A stretch of 64,000 nt of DNA from Dryocola boscaweniae (GTDB taxonomy: Bacteria; Pseudomonadota; Gammaproteobacteria; Enterobacterales; Enterobacteriaceae). The stretch is from NCBI RefSeq assembly GCF_025215095.1, contig NZ_JALHAP010000079.1, positions 62,001 to 126,000 of the forward strand, read 5' to 3'. The notes beneath the pieces were generated by a model, which had not been told where the DNA came from, did not search any database, and worked only from the letters and a program-made list of their open reading frames with translations. The stretch's first letter is position 1, and each line of letters starts with the position of its first letter. Of this stretch, positions 17,691-26,202 are shown piece after piece. The position numbers were made by a program, and so were the translations under genes.

Positions 17691-18588
17691 ATGGTCACGA
17701 TTTGTGTTGACGGGGAAAATAAGACCCACAAAATTACCGACTGGACTTTATGGGCTGGAAATGATGACGGAGAGGTCATGCTGACCTGTCATTTTCGTAG
17801 TGGAAAAAAATATAATCGTCCGCTTTCTGTATGCCAGATAACACCAACCGTAATCCTGCGAAATACTTTTCTCGAACGTAAGGGGCGTTCTGTGGTATCC
17901 CAGGCTGAACAAGTTATTCTCTATGGCGATAAATATGCGGCAGTTTACTACTCTAAAAATAATAAATCCTACGTTATGAAATTAAAGGGCCACCCGGAAC
18001 GGGTAAGACGCAGACCATAACCTTTCTGATCGACGGATTGGGTTCAGAAACAGAATTGATTTGCTGTTGAATTTCAGGATACTGAAAGTAAAACCGCTGG
18101 ACAGTCAGGATAAAAGGCTGGCGCTTTTTACTTCCCTTCAGTTATTTTTTATGAAAAAGCCATCCAGGAAAAACAAAATTCTCTGTCTGAATATAATAAA
18201 GTATTAGAGGTATTCGATTTTAATGTTTTACTGGGGCAGCTAACATCATTATCGATGATTTATTTAAAATAACATTTGCGGGAACATATCCCCATAGCAA
18301 AATCATTTGCGGGAACATACAGGGATGATTTCGACCGTTTTATTAAACGTTTTCCGGTTATCGGCAGTAGCACTCATTCGATTATTAATTCCATCGGTAA
18401 AGTTGCTCTTCTTGATTAGGTCATTATTGATGAAGCCTCACAGCAGGATATTGTCCTTGGTATCCTGGGACTGGGGGGGGGCCCGTAATGTGATTGTTGT
18501 AGGGGATCGTAAGCAACTCCCACATGTTCCGGTAATACACCCGGGCACACCACCGGCAGATCATTATAACTGTGTGAAATACAGCCTG
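17691..18588 (+). pseudogene. Decayed superfamily 1 helicase (UPF1/DNA2-like)
   Basis: The intact start (MVTICVDGENKTHKITDWTL, ATG 17691) runs into GPPGTGKTQTI, a Walker A motif, after a one-base shift near 17985. Downstream fragments in several frames give FPVIGSSTHSII, VIIDEASQQDIVLGIL (Walker B, after a TAG stop at 18418), NVIVVGDRKQLPHVPV (motif III) and HYNCVKYSL. These motifs in this order identify an SF1 helicase of the AAA_11/AAA_12 type. Stops, frameshifts, an internal deletion and a run of nine G at 18473-18481 show it is dead. It ends abruptly at about 18588 against a truncated integrase. Confidence 0.8.
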
Positions 18589-18791
18589 CGCGTTTCTCCC
18601 TCGCTTTTGATAAAGAGACTTCTGGATAGACTCCAGAGCAAGCGTTTCTCTTTGCCCAGAAACCGGTAGCGCAGTCGCCAGTAGCGGGAATCGTTAGGAC
18701 GAACGAGCAAAAACATGTTGCCGCTGTCGGCAAGTTTATAAGGTTTTTCATCCGGTTTGGCTGCGCGGATTTTAGCATCAGTGAGCGCCAT
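18589..18791 (-). pseudogene. Truncated P4-type tyrosine integrase (N-terminus only)
   Basis: On the minus strand ATG 18791 begins MALTDAKIRAAKPDEKPYKL, the DUF4102 arm-binding start of P4-family integrases. It continues through YWRLRYRFLGKEKRL. A small deletion then changes frame, and GVYPEVSLSKAREKR follows before homology stops at about 18589. The catalytic domain is absent. Its position, directly downstream of the 3' end of tRNA-Phe and on the same strand, is typical of an island integrase beside attL, so this is the scar of an island integrated at pheV. Confidence 0.85.
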
Positions 18792-18945
18792 TGGTGGGTC
18801 TCCTGATAGCAAAAAGGGGTATAAATTTTATCGAATCAGACTATACCCTCAGTTGTACCCTCGCAAGGGACTTGATGCGGGTTGAAGTTGATTGAGTTGG
18901 GTGGAGTTAAGTTATTGTAAAAACGTTGATTTCGGCGAGTTTAGA

Positions 18946-18980
18946 AAGCAAAAAACCAGCCCGTAGGCTGGTTTTTCTAA
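18946..18980 (-). terminator. Rho-independent terminator of tRNA-Phe
   Basis: Perfect 11-bp stem (18951-18961 with 18966-18976) and a 4-nt loop, followed on the minus strand by a run of T. It sits immediately downstream of the tRNA 3' end. Confidence 0.85.
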
Positions 18981-18985
18981 ATAAG

Positions 18986-19061
18986 TGGTGCCCGGACTCG
19001 GAATCGAACCAAGGACACGGGGATTTTCAATCCCCTGCTCTACCGACTGAGCTATCCGGGC
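18986..19061 (-). tRNA. pheV: tRNA-Phe (GAA), pheV position
   Basis: A 76-nt tRNA read on the minus strand, starting GCCCGGATAGCTCAGTCGG and ending in encoded CCA at 18986-18988. The acceptor stem GCCCGGA pairs with TCCGGGC. The anticodon loop ATTGAAAATC carries GAA, and the T loop is GGTTCGATTCC. It matches E. coli tRNA-Phe essentially base for base. In E. coli the equivalent gene near speC is pheV, a frequent integration site of genomic islands; here an integrase remnant lies just beyond its 3' end. Confidence 0.97.
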
Positions 19062-19071
19062 AACGGGGCGC

Positions 19072-19100
19072 ATTAAACCGTAAAGCCCTTTCTTCGTCAA
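19072..19100 (-). promoter_or_regulatory. Promoter of tRNA-Phe
   Basis: On the minus strand, -35 TTGACG (19095-19100) and -10 TTTAAT (19072-19077) are separated by 17 bp. They are followed by a GC-rich discriminator GCGCCCC, typical of stringently controlled stable-RNA promoters. The tRNA starts 10 nt after the -10 box. Confidence 0.75.
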
Positions 19101-19511
19101 CGATTTTGTAGGCCATGGCCGTGCGTTTGCATGAATAATGTGCGCTATATCGTACCTCCGCCTCGCGTCGCGTCTTGAACCCCGGGAAAGAAGGTGCCAT
19201 GATTGCGCGAAATTTTTCGCATTCAACGGGGCGCTTATTGATGTTCACAGTCAATGTTCACCGACATCTCTTGATGGCGCTCGTTCACCTTTCCGTACTC
19301 TCCCGAAGACCCTTGCCCTCTATGCGGTGAGGGCAACGCACGCTCACTGCAGGACAACAGTAAAATCAGATAACTCGGCCTGATTTTACTGATGTCTGGT
19401 GGTCGGAGTGGTTACCTCCTTTAGACCCGCAAGACGCATTCGCCGGGGAATTATTCCCCTTGCCGTGCCTTCTGGCACTCACTCATCCTTGAGCTTTTGG
19501 GATTTGTGCAT
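19101..19511 (+). promoter_or_regulatory. speC upstream region and structured leader
   Basis: About 410 bp without a supported gene between pheV and speC. Near speC it holds three perfect inverted repeats in a row: 19359-19369 with 19380-19390 (11 bp, 10-nt loop), 19445-19450 with 19454-19459 (6 bp, 3-nt loop), and 19465-19469 with 19474-19478 (5 bp, 4-nt loop). None is followed by a T run, so they look like structured 5' leader rather than simple terminators. I could not place the speC promoter with confidence. Confidence 0.45.
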
Positions 19512-21647
19512 ATGAAATCATTGAAAATTGCCGCCAGCCACGACGTGGTTGCCACGCTTTCCACCCATCGTGAAGTGGTTGCACTCGACAGCACAGATTT
19601 TACCGATGTTGCGGCAGTCGTGCTGTCTGTTGCAGACAGCCGCAGCGGCATTCTGGCGTTACTCAAACGCACGGGCTTTAACCTTCCGGTCTTTTTAGTT
19701 TCCGAAACCCAGCAGGATGAACAGGCTGATTTTACGGGCGTTATCACCGGTAAAGCGCAGGATTATCTGGAGCTGGAAACCGCAGCCGTTGAGTATGAAG
19801 AGAGTCTGCTGCCGCCGTTCTTCGATACGCTGACCAAATACGTGGCGATGGAAAACAGCACCTTTGCGTGTCCCGGCCATCAGCACGGCGAGTTTTTCAG
19901 GAAGCATCCTGCCGGGCGTCAATTCTATGATTTCTTCGGTGAAAACGTATTCCGCGCTGACATGTGCAACGCGGACGTGAAGCTGGGCGATTTACTAATC
20001 CACGAAGGATCGGCAAAACATGCGCAGAAATTTGCGGCTAAAGTGTTCCATGCGGATAAAACCTACTTCGTATTAAACGGCACCTCCGCTGCTAATAAAG
20101 TCGTCACCAACGCGCTGCTAACGCGCGGCGACCTCGTACTGTTCGATCGCAATAACCACAAATCTAACCACCACGGCGCATTAATTCAGGCGGGCGCAAC
20201 GCCAGTCTATCTCGAAGCGGCGCGCAACCCGTTTGGCTTTATCGGCGGGATTGACGCGCACTGTTTTGACGATGCTTATTTGCGGAACTTGATCGGCGAA
20301 GTGGCGCCGGATCGCGCGCAGGATGAACGCCCGTTCCGCCTTGCGGTTATCCAGCTCGGTACTTACGACGGCACCATTTATAACGCGCGGCAGGTGGTGG
20401 ATAAGATCGGCCACCTTTGCGATTACATCCTCTTTGATTCCGCGTGGGTCGGCTACGAACAGTTTATTCCGATGATGGCGGACTGCTCGCCGTTGCTGCT
20501 GGATCTTAATGAAAACGATCCGGGGATTTTCGTCACCCAGTCGGTTCACAAGCAGCAGGCCGGTTTCTCGCAGACTTCTCAGATCCATAAAAAAGACAAT
20601 CATATCCGCGGCCAGGCGCGTTTCTGCCCGCATAAGCGTCTGAACAATGCTTTCATGCTGCACGCTTCTACCAGCCCGTTCTATCCGCTTTTTGCGGCGC
20701 TGGATGTGAACGCTAAAATTCACGAAGGGGAGAGCGGGCGTCGCCTGTGGGCAGAATGCGTGGCGCTAGGGATCGAAGCGCGCAAGGCGATCGTCGCCAA
20801 CTGCAAAATGATCAAACCTTTTATCCCGCCGGTTGTAGCAGGCCGACCGTGGCAGGATCATCCTACCGATATCATTGCTAAGGAGCGCCGCTTCTTCAGC
20901 TTTGAGCCGGGCGAAAAGTGGCACGGTTTTGAAGGTTACGAGAAAGACGAATATTTTGTCGATCCTTGTAAGCTGCTGCTGACCACGCCGGGAATCGATC
21001 CACAAACCGGCAAGTACAGCGAATTCGGCATTCCGGCTGCAATTCTCGCAAACTACCTGCGTGAAAACGGCGTGGTGCCGGAAAAAGCGGATCTCAACTC
21101 GATTCTGTTCCTGCTGACGCCTGCGGAAAGTACGGAAAAAATGGCGCAACTGGTGGCGATGCTTGCGCAGTTCGAACAGCATATTGAAGATGACACGCCG
21201 CTTGCCGACGTGCTGCCGACCATTTATCAGAAATATTCCGTGCGTTATAAAGATTACACGCTGCGTCAGCTCTGCCAGGAAATGCACGATCTCTACGTCA
21301 GCTTTGAAGTGAAAGATCTGCAAAAATCCATGTTCCGCAAAACCAGCCTGCCGCCGGTAGCGATGAACCCGCAGGATGCTCACAGCGAGTTTATCCGCGG
21401 CAACGTAGAGCTGGTGCGTTTAAGCCAGGCTGAAGGGCGTATTGCCGCAGAAGGCGCGTTGCCGTATCCGCCGGGCGTACTTTGCGTTGTGCCTGGCGAA
21501 ATCTGGGGAAGCGCTGCGCTGCGTTATTTCCTGGCGCTGGAGGAGGGCGTAAACATGCTGCCCGGCTTCTCACCGGAGTTACAGGGTGTTTACAGCGAAA
21601 CGGATGCGGACGGGATTAAACGTTTGTACGGCTATATGGTGAAGTAA
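19512..21647 (+). CDS. speC: Ornithine decarboxylase, constitutive
   Basis: A 711-residue PLP enzyme converting ornithine to putrescine in the cytoplasm. It has an N-terminal response-regulator-like wing domain (about 1-105) and a fold-type I catalytic domain with FACPGHQHG, GTSAANK, and the PLP-lysine motif SVHKQQAGFSQ at about residue 355. The C-terminal domain ends LYGYMVK. ATG 19512 gives MKSLKIAAS, aligning with the E. coli start, so the ORF start at 19497 is rejected. It is next to tRNA-Phe as in E. coli. A terminator follows at 21701. Confidence 0.97.
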   Translation: MKSLKIAASHDVVATLSTHREVVALDSTDFTDVAAVVLSVADSRSGILALLKRTGFNLPVFLVSETQQDEQADFTGVITGKAQDYLELETAAVEYEESLLPPFFDTLTKYVAMENSTFACPGHQHGEFFRKHPAGRQFYDFFGENVFRADMCNADVKLGDLLIHEGSAKHAQKFAAKVFHADKTYFVLNGTSAANKVVTNALLTRGDLVLFDRNNHKSNHHGALIQAGATPVYLEAARNPFGFIGGIDAHCFDDAYLRNLIGEVAPDRAQDERPFRLAVIQLGTYDGTIYNARQVVDKIGHLCDYILFDSAWVGYEQFIPMMADCSPLLLDLNENDPGIFVTQSVHKQQAGFSQTSQIHKKDNHIRGQARFCPHKRLNNAFMLHASTSPFYPLFAALDVNAKIHEGESGRRLWAECVALGIEARKAIVANCKMIKPFIPPVVAGRPWQDHPTDIIAKERRFFSFEPGEKWHGFEGYEKDEYFVDPCKLLLTTPGIDPQTGKYSEFGIPAAILANYLRENGVVPEKADLNSILFLLTPAESTEKMAQLVAMLAQFEQHIEDDTPLADVLPTIYQKYSVRYKDYTLRQLCQEMHDLYVSFEVKDLQKSMFRKTSLPPVAMNPQDAHSEFIRGNVELVRLSQAEGRIAAEGALPYPPGVLCVVPGEIWGSAALRYFLALEEGVNMLPGFSPELQGVYSETDADGIKRLYGYMVK

Positions 21648-21700
21648 GAACCCATTAGCCGTCTTATAAACGGCTCTGATTAATTACTTCTGCAAACCTG

Positions 21701-21730
21701 GCCGGGCATAGCTGCCCGGCTTTTCTTTTA
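21701..21730 (+). terminator. Terminator after speC
   Basis: Perfect 8-bp stem GCCGGGCA/TGCCCGGC (21701-21708, 21713-21720), 4-nt loop, then TTTTCTTTT. It lies between the convergent speC and efflux operons. A weaker hairpin (AGCCGT...ACGGCT) lies at 21657-21676. Confidence 0.85.
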
Positions 21731-23092
21731 CTGAATGCCGCCGCCGAGCGACTGCCAGAGAGTGACGCGGTTTTCGAAATCGGTCTGTTGCAGCGCAATC
21801 AGCGATTCCTGCGCAGACCACAGCGACCGCTGCGCGGTTAGCACCGTCAGATAATCGCCCGCGCCTGCCTGATAGCTGCGCGTCGCTACATCCAGAGTTT
21901 TTTGCTCTGCCGCCACGTATTCACGCTGGGCATCAAGTTGTTCACTCAGGGTTTCACGGCGAGCCAGCGCGTCGGCTACGTCTTTAAACGCGCTCTGAAT
22001 GGTTTTCTCGTAGGTGGCGATCAACCCTTTTTTCTCCGCTTCGGCATAGCGCAACTGCGCCAGATTATTGCCGCCGCTAAACAGCGGCAGAGTGATGTTT
22101 GGTGCGAAAGACCATACTTTCAGGCCGTGGCTGAACAGCGACGAGAGGGAATCGCTGCCGACGCCCGCGCTGGCGGTGAGTGAAATGGTCGGGAAGAAAT
22201 TGGCCCGCGCCGCGCCAATATTAGCGTTGGCGCTTTGCAGGTTATGCTCGGCTTCCTGAATATCCGGACGGCGCAGCAGCGTACTTGAGTTCACGCCAGC
22301 CGGGATCAGCGTGATGGCATTATCGCTCAGGCTTTCCAGCGTACCGGGCAGCATTGCTTCCGGCACCGTATCGCCAGCCAGCAGATTCAGGGCATTTTTG
22401 TCCTGCATCACCAGCGTCTGGTAGCTTGCCACGCTGGCGCGTGCCTGCTGATAAACCGCCATCGCTTCACTTACGTCTGTTGCCGCAGCGACGCCCACTT
22501 CCCGCTGGCGCTTAACGATTTTTAACGAGTTGGCCGCGCTTTCCATTGTGGATTTTGCCAGCGCCAGATTGCTGTTGTCCGCCGCCAGAGTTATCCAGGC
22601 GGTAGTCAGTTCACCGATCATCGTCAGACGGACGTTTTGCGCGGTGAATTCGCTGGCAAGCCAGGTTTCACGCGCCGCACGAGACAGGCTCTGGTTGCGG
22701 CCGAACAGGTCCAGCTCGAAGCTGGAAACCGCGCCGTTGGCCTCATCGCTGGTGGTTACTCCGCTCGCCAGAGTGCGGCTGCGGGTATGGCTTAGCTGTG
22801 CATCCACCGTAGGGAACAGGGATGAACGCGTTTCGCCATACTGGGCGCGGGCGGCGTCGATATCGGCAATCGCTTTTTGAACATCGCGGTTGCTATTAAG
22901 CGCCATAGTTACCACGCTTTTCAGCCGCGCGTCGTTCACCACCTGCTGCCAGTTGCTGACTACCGCCGTGGCTTCGCCGTGATTACCAGGAAGCGTTGCC
23001 GGGATGGGCGCTGCGGGACGCTGGTACGTCGGGTCCAGCGACACGCAGCCCGCGCTCAGCAGCGCCAGAACTAATACAGAAAGTCGAAACAT
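21728..23092 (-). CDS. eefC: RND efflux outer-membrane channel (NodT/OprM family), probably EefC
   Basis: A 454-residue TolC-type outer-membrane factor. It has a lipoprotein signal with lipobox SAGC (Cys16), a mature start CVSLDPTYQRP, two repeats of the outer-membrane efflux fold with FELDLFGRNQSLSRAAR and LRRPDIQEAEHNLQSANANIGAAR, and the C-terminal ALARRETLSEQL region. It is the last gene of a tripartite operon, 2 bp after the transporter. Such channels open the outer membrane for drugs delivered by the RND pump. The family is certain. The name EefC rests on the Klebsiella/Enterobacter eefABC gene order and is less sure. Confidence 0.85.
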   Translation of the reverse strand: MFRLSVLVLALLSAGCVSLDPTYQRPAAPIPATLPGNHGEATAVVSNWQQVVNDARLKSVVTMALNSNRDVQKAIADIDAARAQYGETRSSLFPTVDAQLSHTRSRTLASGVTTSDEANGAVSSFELDLFGRNQSLSRAARETWLASEFTAQNVRLTMIGELTTAWITLAADNSNLALAKSTMESAANSLKIVKRQREVGVAAATDVSEAMAVYQQARASVASYQTLVMQDKNALNLLAGDTVPEAMLPGTLESLSDNAITLIPAGVNSSTLLRRPDIQEAEHNLQSANANIGAARANFFPTISLTASAGVGSDSLSSLFSHGLKVWSFAPNITLPLFSGGNNLAQLRYAEAEKKGLIATYEKTIQSAFKDVADALARRETLSEQLDAQREYVAAEQKTLDVATRSYQAGAGDYLTVLTAQRSLWSAQESLIALQQTDFENRVTLWQSLGGGIQ

Positions 23093-23094
23093 TA

Positions 23095-26000
23095 TTACCT
23101 CCGGGTCAGGTGTTTACCGGAGAAAAGACGTTTCACCAGTACAAAAAATAAAGGGACGAAGAAGATGGCGAGCAGCGTCGCCGCCAGCGTCCCGCCGATA
23201 ATGCCGGTACCGATCGCTATGCGGCTGTTAGCGCCCGCGCCGGTTGCTATCGCCAGCGGCGTAACGCCTGCGATAAACGCCAGAGAAGTCATAATTATCG
23301 GACGCAGACGTGTCTGGGCGGCGCGTAACGCGGCTCGCGTCAGGGAATAGCCTTCGTTTACCGCAGCTTCGGCAAACTCGACGATCAGAATGGCGTTTTT
23401 CGACGACAGGCCGATTGTGGTCAGCAGCGCCACCTGGAAGTAGACGTCGTTATTCAGATCGCGCATCCATGCCGCCAGCGCCGCGCCCAGCACGCCGAGC
23501 GGGATCACCAGAATGACGGAGATCGGCACCGACCAGCTCTCGTACAGCGCCGCCAGGCACAGGAACACCACCAGAATCGAGATGGCATACAGGCTCACCG
23601 CCTGGCCGCTCGCCAGTTTCTCCTGCAAAGACAAACCGCTCCACGCCCAGGTCGTGCCGGAAGGGAGGCTGTTCGCCAACTGTTCCATCCTGATCATTGC
23701 CGTACCGGAGCTGGAGCCGCTGGCGTTCTCGCCCTGGATTTCATAGGCCGCCGAGCCGTTGTAGCGCACCAGGCTTTCCGGGCCGTATTCCCAGCGGGTG
23801 GTGGCAAAAGCGGAGAACGGCGTCATGCTGTCGTCGCTGCCGCGAACAAACCACTTATTAAGATCTGACGGCGCGGCGCGGTAATCGCTATCACCCTGGA
23901 GATAGACCTTTTTCACCCGGCCGCGATCGATAAAGTCGTTCACGTAGGTGCCGCCCCAGGCGCTGGAGAGGGTGCTGGTGACGTCGCTCAGGGACAGCCC
24001 CAGCGATACGGCTTTGTTGTTGTCGATATCCACCTGCAACTGCGGCATTTGAGGCAGGTCGTTGGCGCGTACGGCCTGCAGAGACGAGTCCTGATTAGCT
24101 TTGGCAATGAGTTGGTTACGCAGCTTCAGCAGCGTATCGCGATCGGTTCCGCCTGCGGCCAGCAGTTCAAAGGTAAAGCCGTTGCTTTGGCCCAGGCCGT
24201 CTACCGACGGCGGCGTCATGGCAAAGATGGTAGCATCGCGGATGGCGCCCAGCTCTTTACTCGCGCGCAAGGCAATCGCCTGGGCGGTGTTCTCTTCTCC
24301 TTCGCGCTCTGACCAGTTTTTCAGCGACACAAACGCCATCCCGGCATTCTGGCCGCTACCGCTAAAGCTGAAGCCTTCGACGGTAAAGATAACGTTGGTG
24401 TTGTCTTTTTCTTCCTTAAGGAACCAGTCGGTGACTTTGCGGCTCACCTCGGCGGTGCGAACGGCCGTCGCGCCTGCGGGCAGGGTGTACTGCACCATGA
24501 TTTCACCCTGGTCTTCGGTGGGCAGGAAGCTGCCCGGCAGTTTCCACATCGCCAGCGCCATCGCGCCACAAAGCACGACGTATACCGCCAGCACGCTGCC
24601 GGAGCGGCGAAGAACACGCAATACGCGGTGCTGATAACCGTGCTCGGTTTTGCCGTAAAAGCGGTTAAACGCGCCGAAAAAACCTTTCCTGTGCGGCGGC
24701 GTATGGCTGAGAACCGAACCGCACAGCGCGGGCGTCAGGGTCAGCGCCACAACTACCGAGAGAATCATTGCGGAAATAATGGTGACCGAAAACTGGCGGT
24801 AGATAACCCCCGTCGAACCGCCGAAGAACGCCATCGGCAGGAAGACGGCGGAGAGCACCAGCGCAATCGCCACCAGCGCGCCAGAGATTTCACCCATCGA
24901 TTTTTCAGTCGCTTCACGGGCAGGCAGCCCTTCATCGCGCATAATACGCTCGACGTTTTCCACCACTACGATGGCGTCATCCACCAGCAGGCCTATCGCC
25001 AGCACCATCGCAAACAACGTCAGGGTATTGATGGAGTAGCCAAACAGCGCCAGCACGCCGAATGTACCGAGCAACACTACCGGCACCGCCAGCGCGGGGA
25101 TCAGCGTGGCGCGGATGTTTTGCAGGAACAGGTACATGACCACCACTACCAGGATGATGGCTTCAAACAGCGTCTGAATGACGTCCTCGACGGAGATTTT
25201 GATGAACTCCGTGCTGTCTTTCGGGTAGGCGACGTCATAGCCTTCCGGCATCGCGCGTTTGAATTCGGCGATTTTTTCCTTCACAAGCGTTGCGGTACTG
25301 AGCGCGTTGGCGCCCGGAGAGAGCATCACCGCCACGCCTGCCGCCGGATGGCCGTTTAGCTTCGAGGTAGCTGTATAATCTTCACTGCCCATTTCTACAC
25401 GGGCGAGGTCGCTGATTCGAACCACCGCGCCGTTGGCCTGGCTTTTGACGATGATATTTTTAAACTGATCCACCGTTTGCAGGCGTGACTGGGCGCGCAC
25501 GGTTGCGGTGAGCTGCTGGGCCGAAGAAGAGGGCAGCGCGCCGATTTTACCCGCCGAAACCTGCACGTTTTGCGCTTCAATCGCGCTTTGCACGTCGGAC
25601 GGCATCAGCGAGTAAGAAGCCAGCTTCGCCGGATCGAGCCATATACGCATGGCGTATTCCGCGCCGAATACCCGCAAGCTCCCAACGCCTTCAACGCGCG
25701 CCAGCGGATCCTGTACGTTACTTACCAGCCAGTCGGCGATATCAGAACTGCTGGCTTTGTCGGTTTTGTCATACACGCCCATGATCAGCAGGAAGTTGCT
25801 CTGCGATTTCACGACCGTAATGCCTGACTGCTGCACTTCGCTCGGCAGGCGTGATTCGGCCTGCTGAACTTTGTTTTGCACCTGCACCTGAGCGGTATCC
25901 GGGTCGGTGCCCTGCTCAAAGGTGACGTTGATGCTTACCGTGCCATCGGAGCTGCTGGTGGAGGTGAAATAGAGCAGGTTATCCAGCCCGGTAAGCTGCT

Positions 26001-26202
26001 GTTCGATAACCTGAGTAACGCTGTTTTCCAGCGTCTGCGCCGAAGCGCCGGTGTAGGTGGCGGAGATTTTCACCGAGGGCGGCGCAACGTCCGGATACTG
26101 CGCTACGGGCAGCGTGCGGATCGCCAGAATCCCGGCGAGCATAATCAGAATGGCAATTACCCACGCGAAAACCGGGCGACGGACAAAGAAACGGGAAAAC
26201 AT
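23095..26202 (-). CDS. eefB: RND multidrug efflux transporter (HAE1 family), probably EefB
   Basis: A 1035-residue inner-membrane proton/drug antiporter of the AcrB type. It shows MFSRFFVRRPVFAWVIAILI at the N-terminus, 12 predicted transmembrane helices in two repeats, LPVAQYPDVAPPSV, and the proton-relay pair in GLLVDDAIVVVENVER (Asp-Asp at about 407-408). Large periplasmic loops include the DGTVSINVTFEQGTDPDTAQ porter motif, and the C-terminal half has LSSKNAILIVEFA. The length is normal, and its start overlaps the adaptor gene by one base. Substrates cannot be read from sequence. Alternative names in other genera would be MexB- or TtgB-like. Confidence 0.9.
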   Translation of the reverse strand: MFSRFFVRRPVFAWVIAILIMLAGILAIRTLPVAQYPDVAPPSVKISATYTGASAQTLENSVTQVIEQQLTGLDNLLYFTSTSSSDGTVSINVTFEQGTDPDTAQVQVQNKVQQAESRLPSEVQQSGITVVKSQSNFLLIMGVYDKTDKASSSDIADWLVSNVQDPLARVEGVGSLRVFGAEYAMRIWLDPAKLASYSLMPSDVQSAIEAQNVQVSAGKIGALPSSSAQQLTATVRAQSRLQTVDQFKNIIVKSQANGAVVRISDLARVEMGSEDYTATSKLNGHPAAGVAVMLSPGANALSTATLVKEKIAEFKRAMPEGYDVAYPKDSTEFIKISVEDVIQTLFEAIILVVVVMYLFLQNIRATLIPALAVPVVLLGTFGVLALFGYSINTLTLFAMVLAIGLLVDDAIVVVENVERIMRDEGLPAREATEKSMGEISGALVAIALVLSAVFLPMAFFGGSTGVIYRQFSVTIISAMILSVVVALTLTPALCGSVLSHTPPHRKGFFGAFNRFYGKTEHGYQHRVLRVLRRSGSVLAVYVVLCGAMALAMWKLPGSFLPTEDQGEIMVQYTLPAGATAVRTAEVSRKVTDWFLKEEKDNTNVIFTVEGFSFSGSGQNAGMAFVSLKNWSEREGEENTAQAIALRASKELGAIRDATIFAMTPPSVDGLGQSNGFTFELLAAGGTDRDTLLKLRNQLIAKANQDSSLQAVRANDLPQMPQLQVDIDNNKAVSLGLSLSDVTSTLSSAWGGTYVNDFIDRGRVKKVYLQGDSDYRAAPSDLNKWFVRGSDDSMTPFSAFATTRWEYGPESLVRYNGSAAYEIQGENASGSSSGTAMIRMEQLANSLPSGTTWAWSGLSLQEKLASGQAVSLYAISILVVFLCLAALYESWSVPISVILVIPLGVLGAALAAWMRDLNNDVYFQVALLTTIGLSSKNAILIVEFAEAAVNEGYSLTRAALRAAQTRLRPIIMTSLAFIAGVTPLAIATGAGANSRIAIGTGIIGGTLAATLLAIFFVPLFFVLVKRLFSGKHLTRR

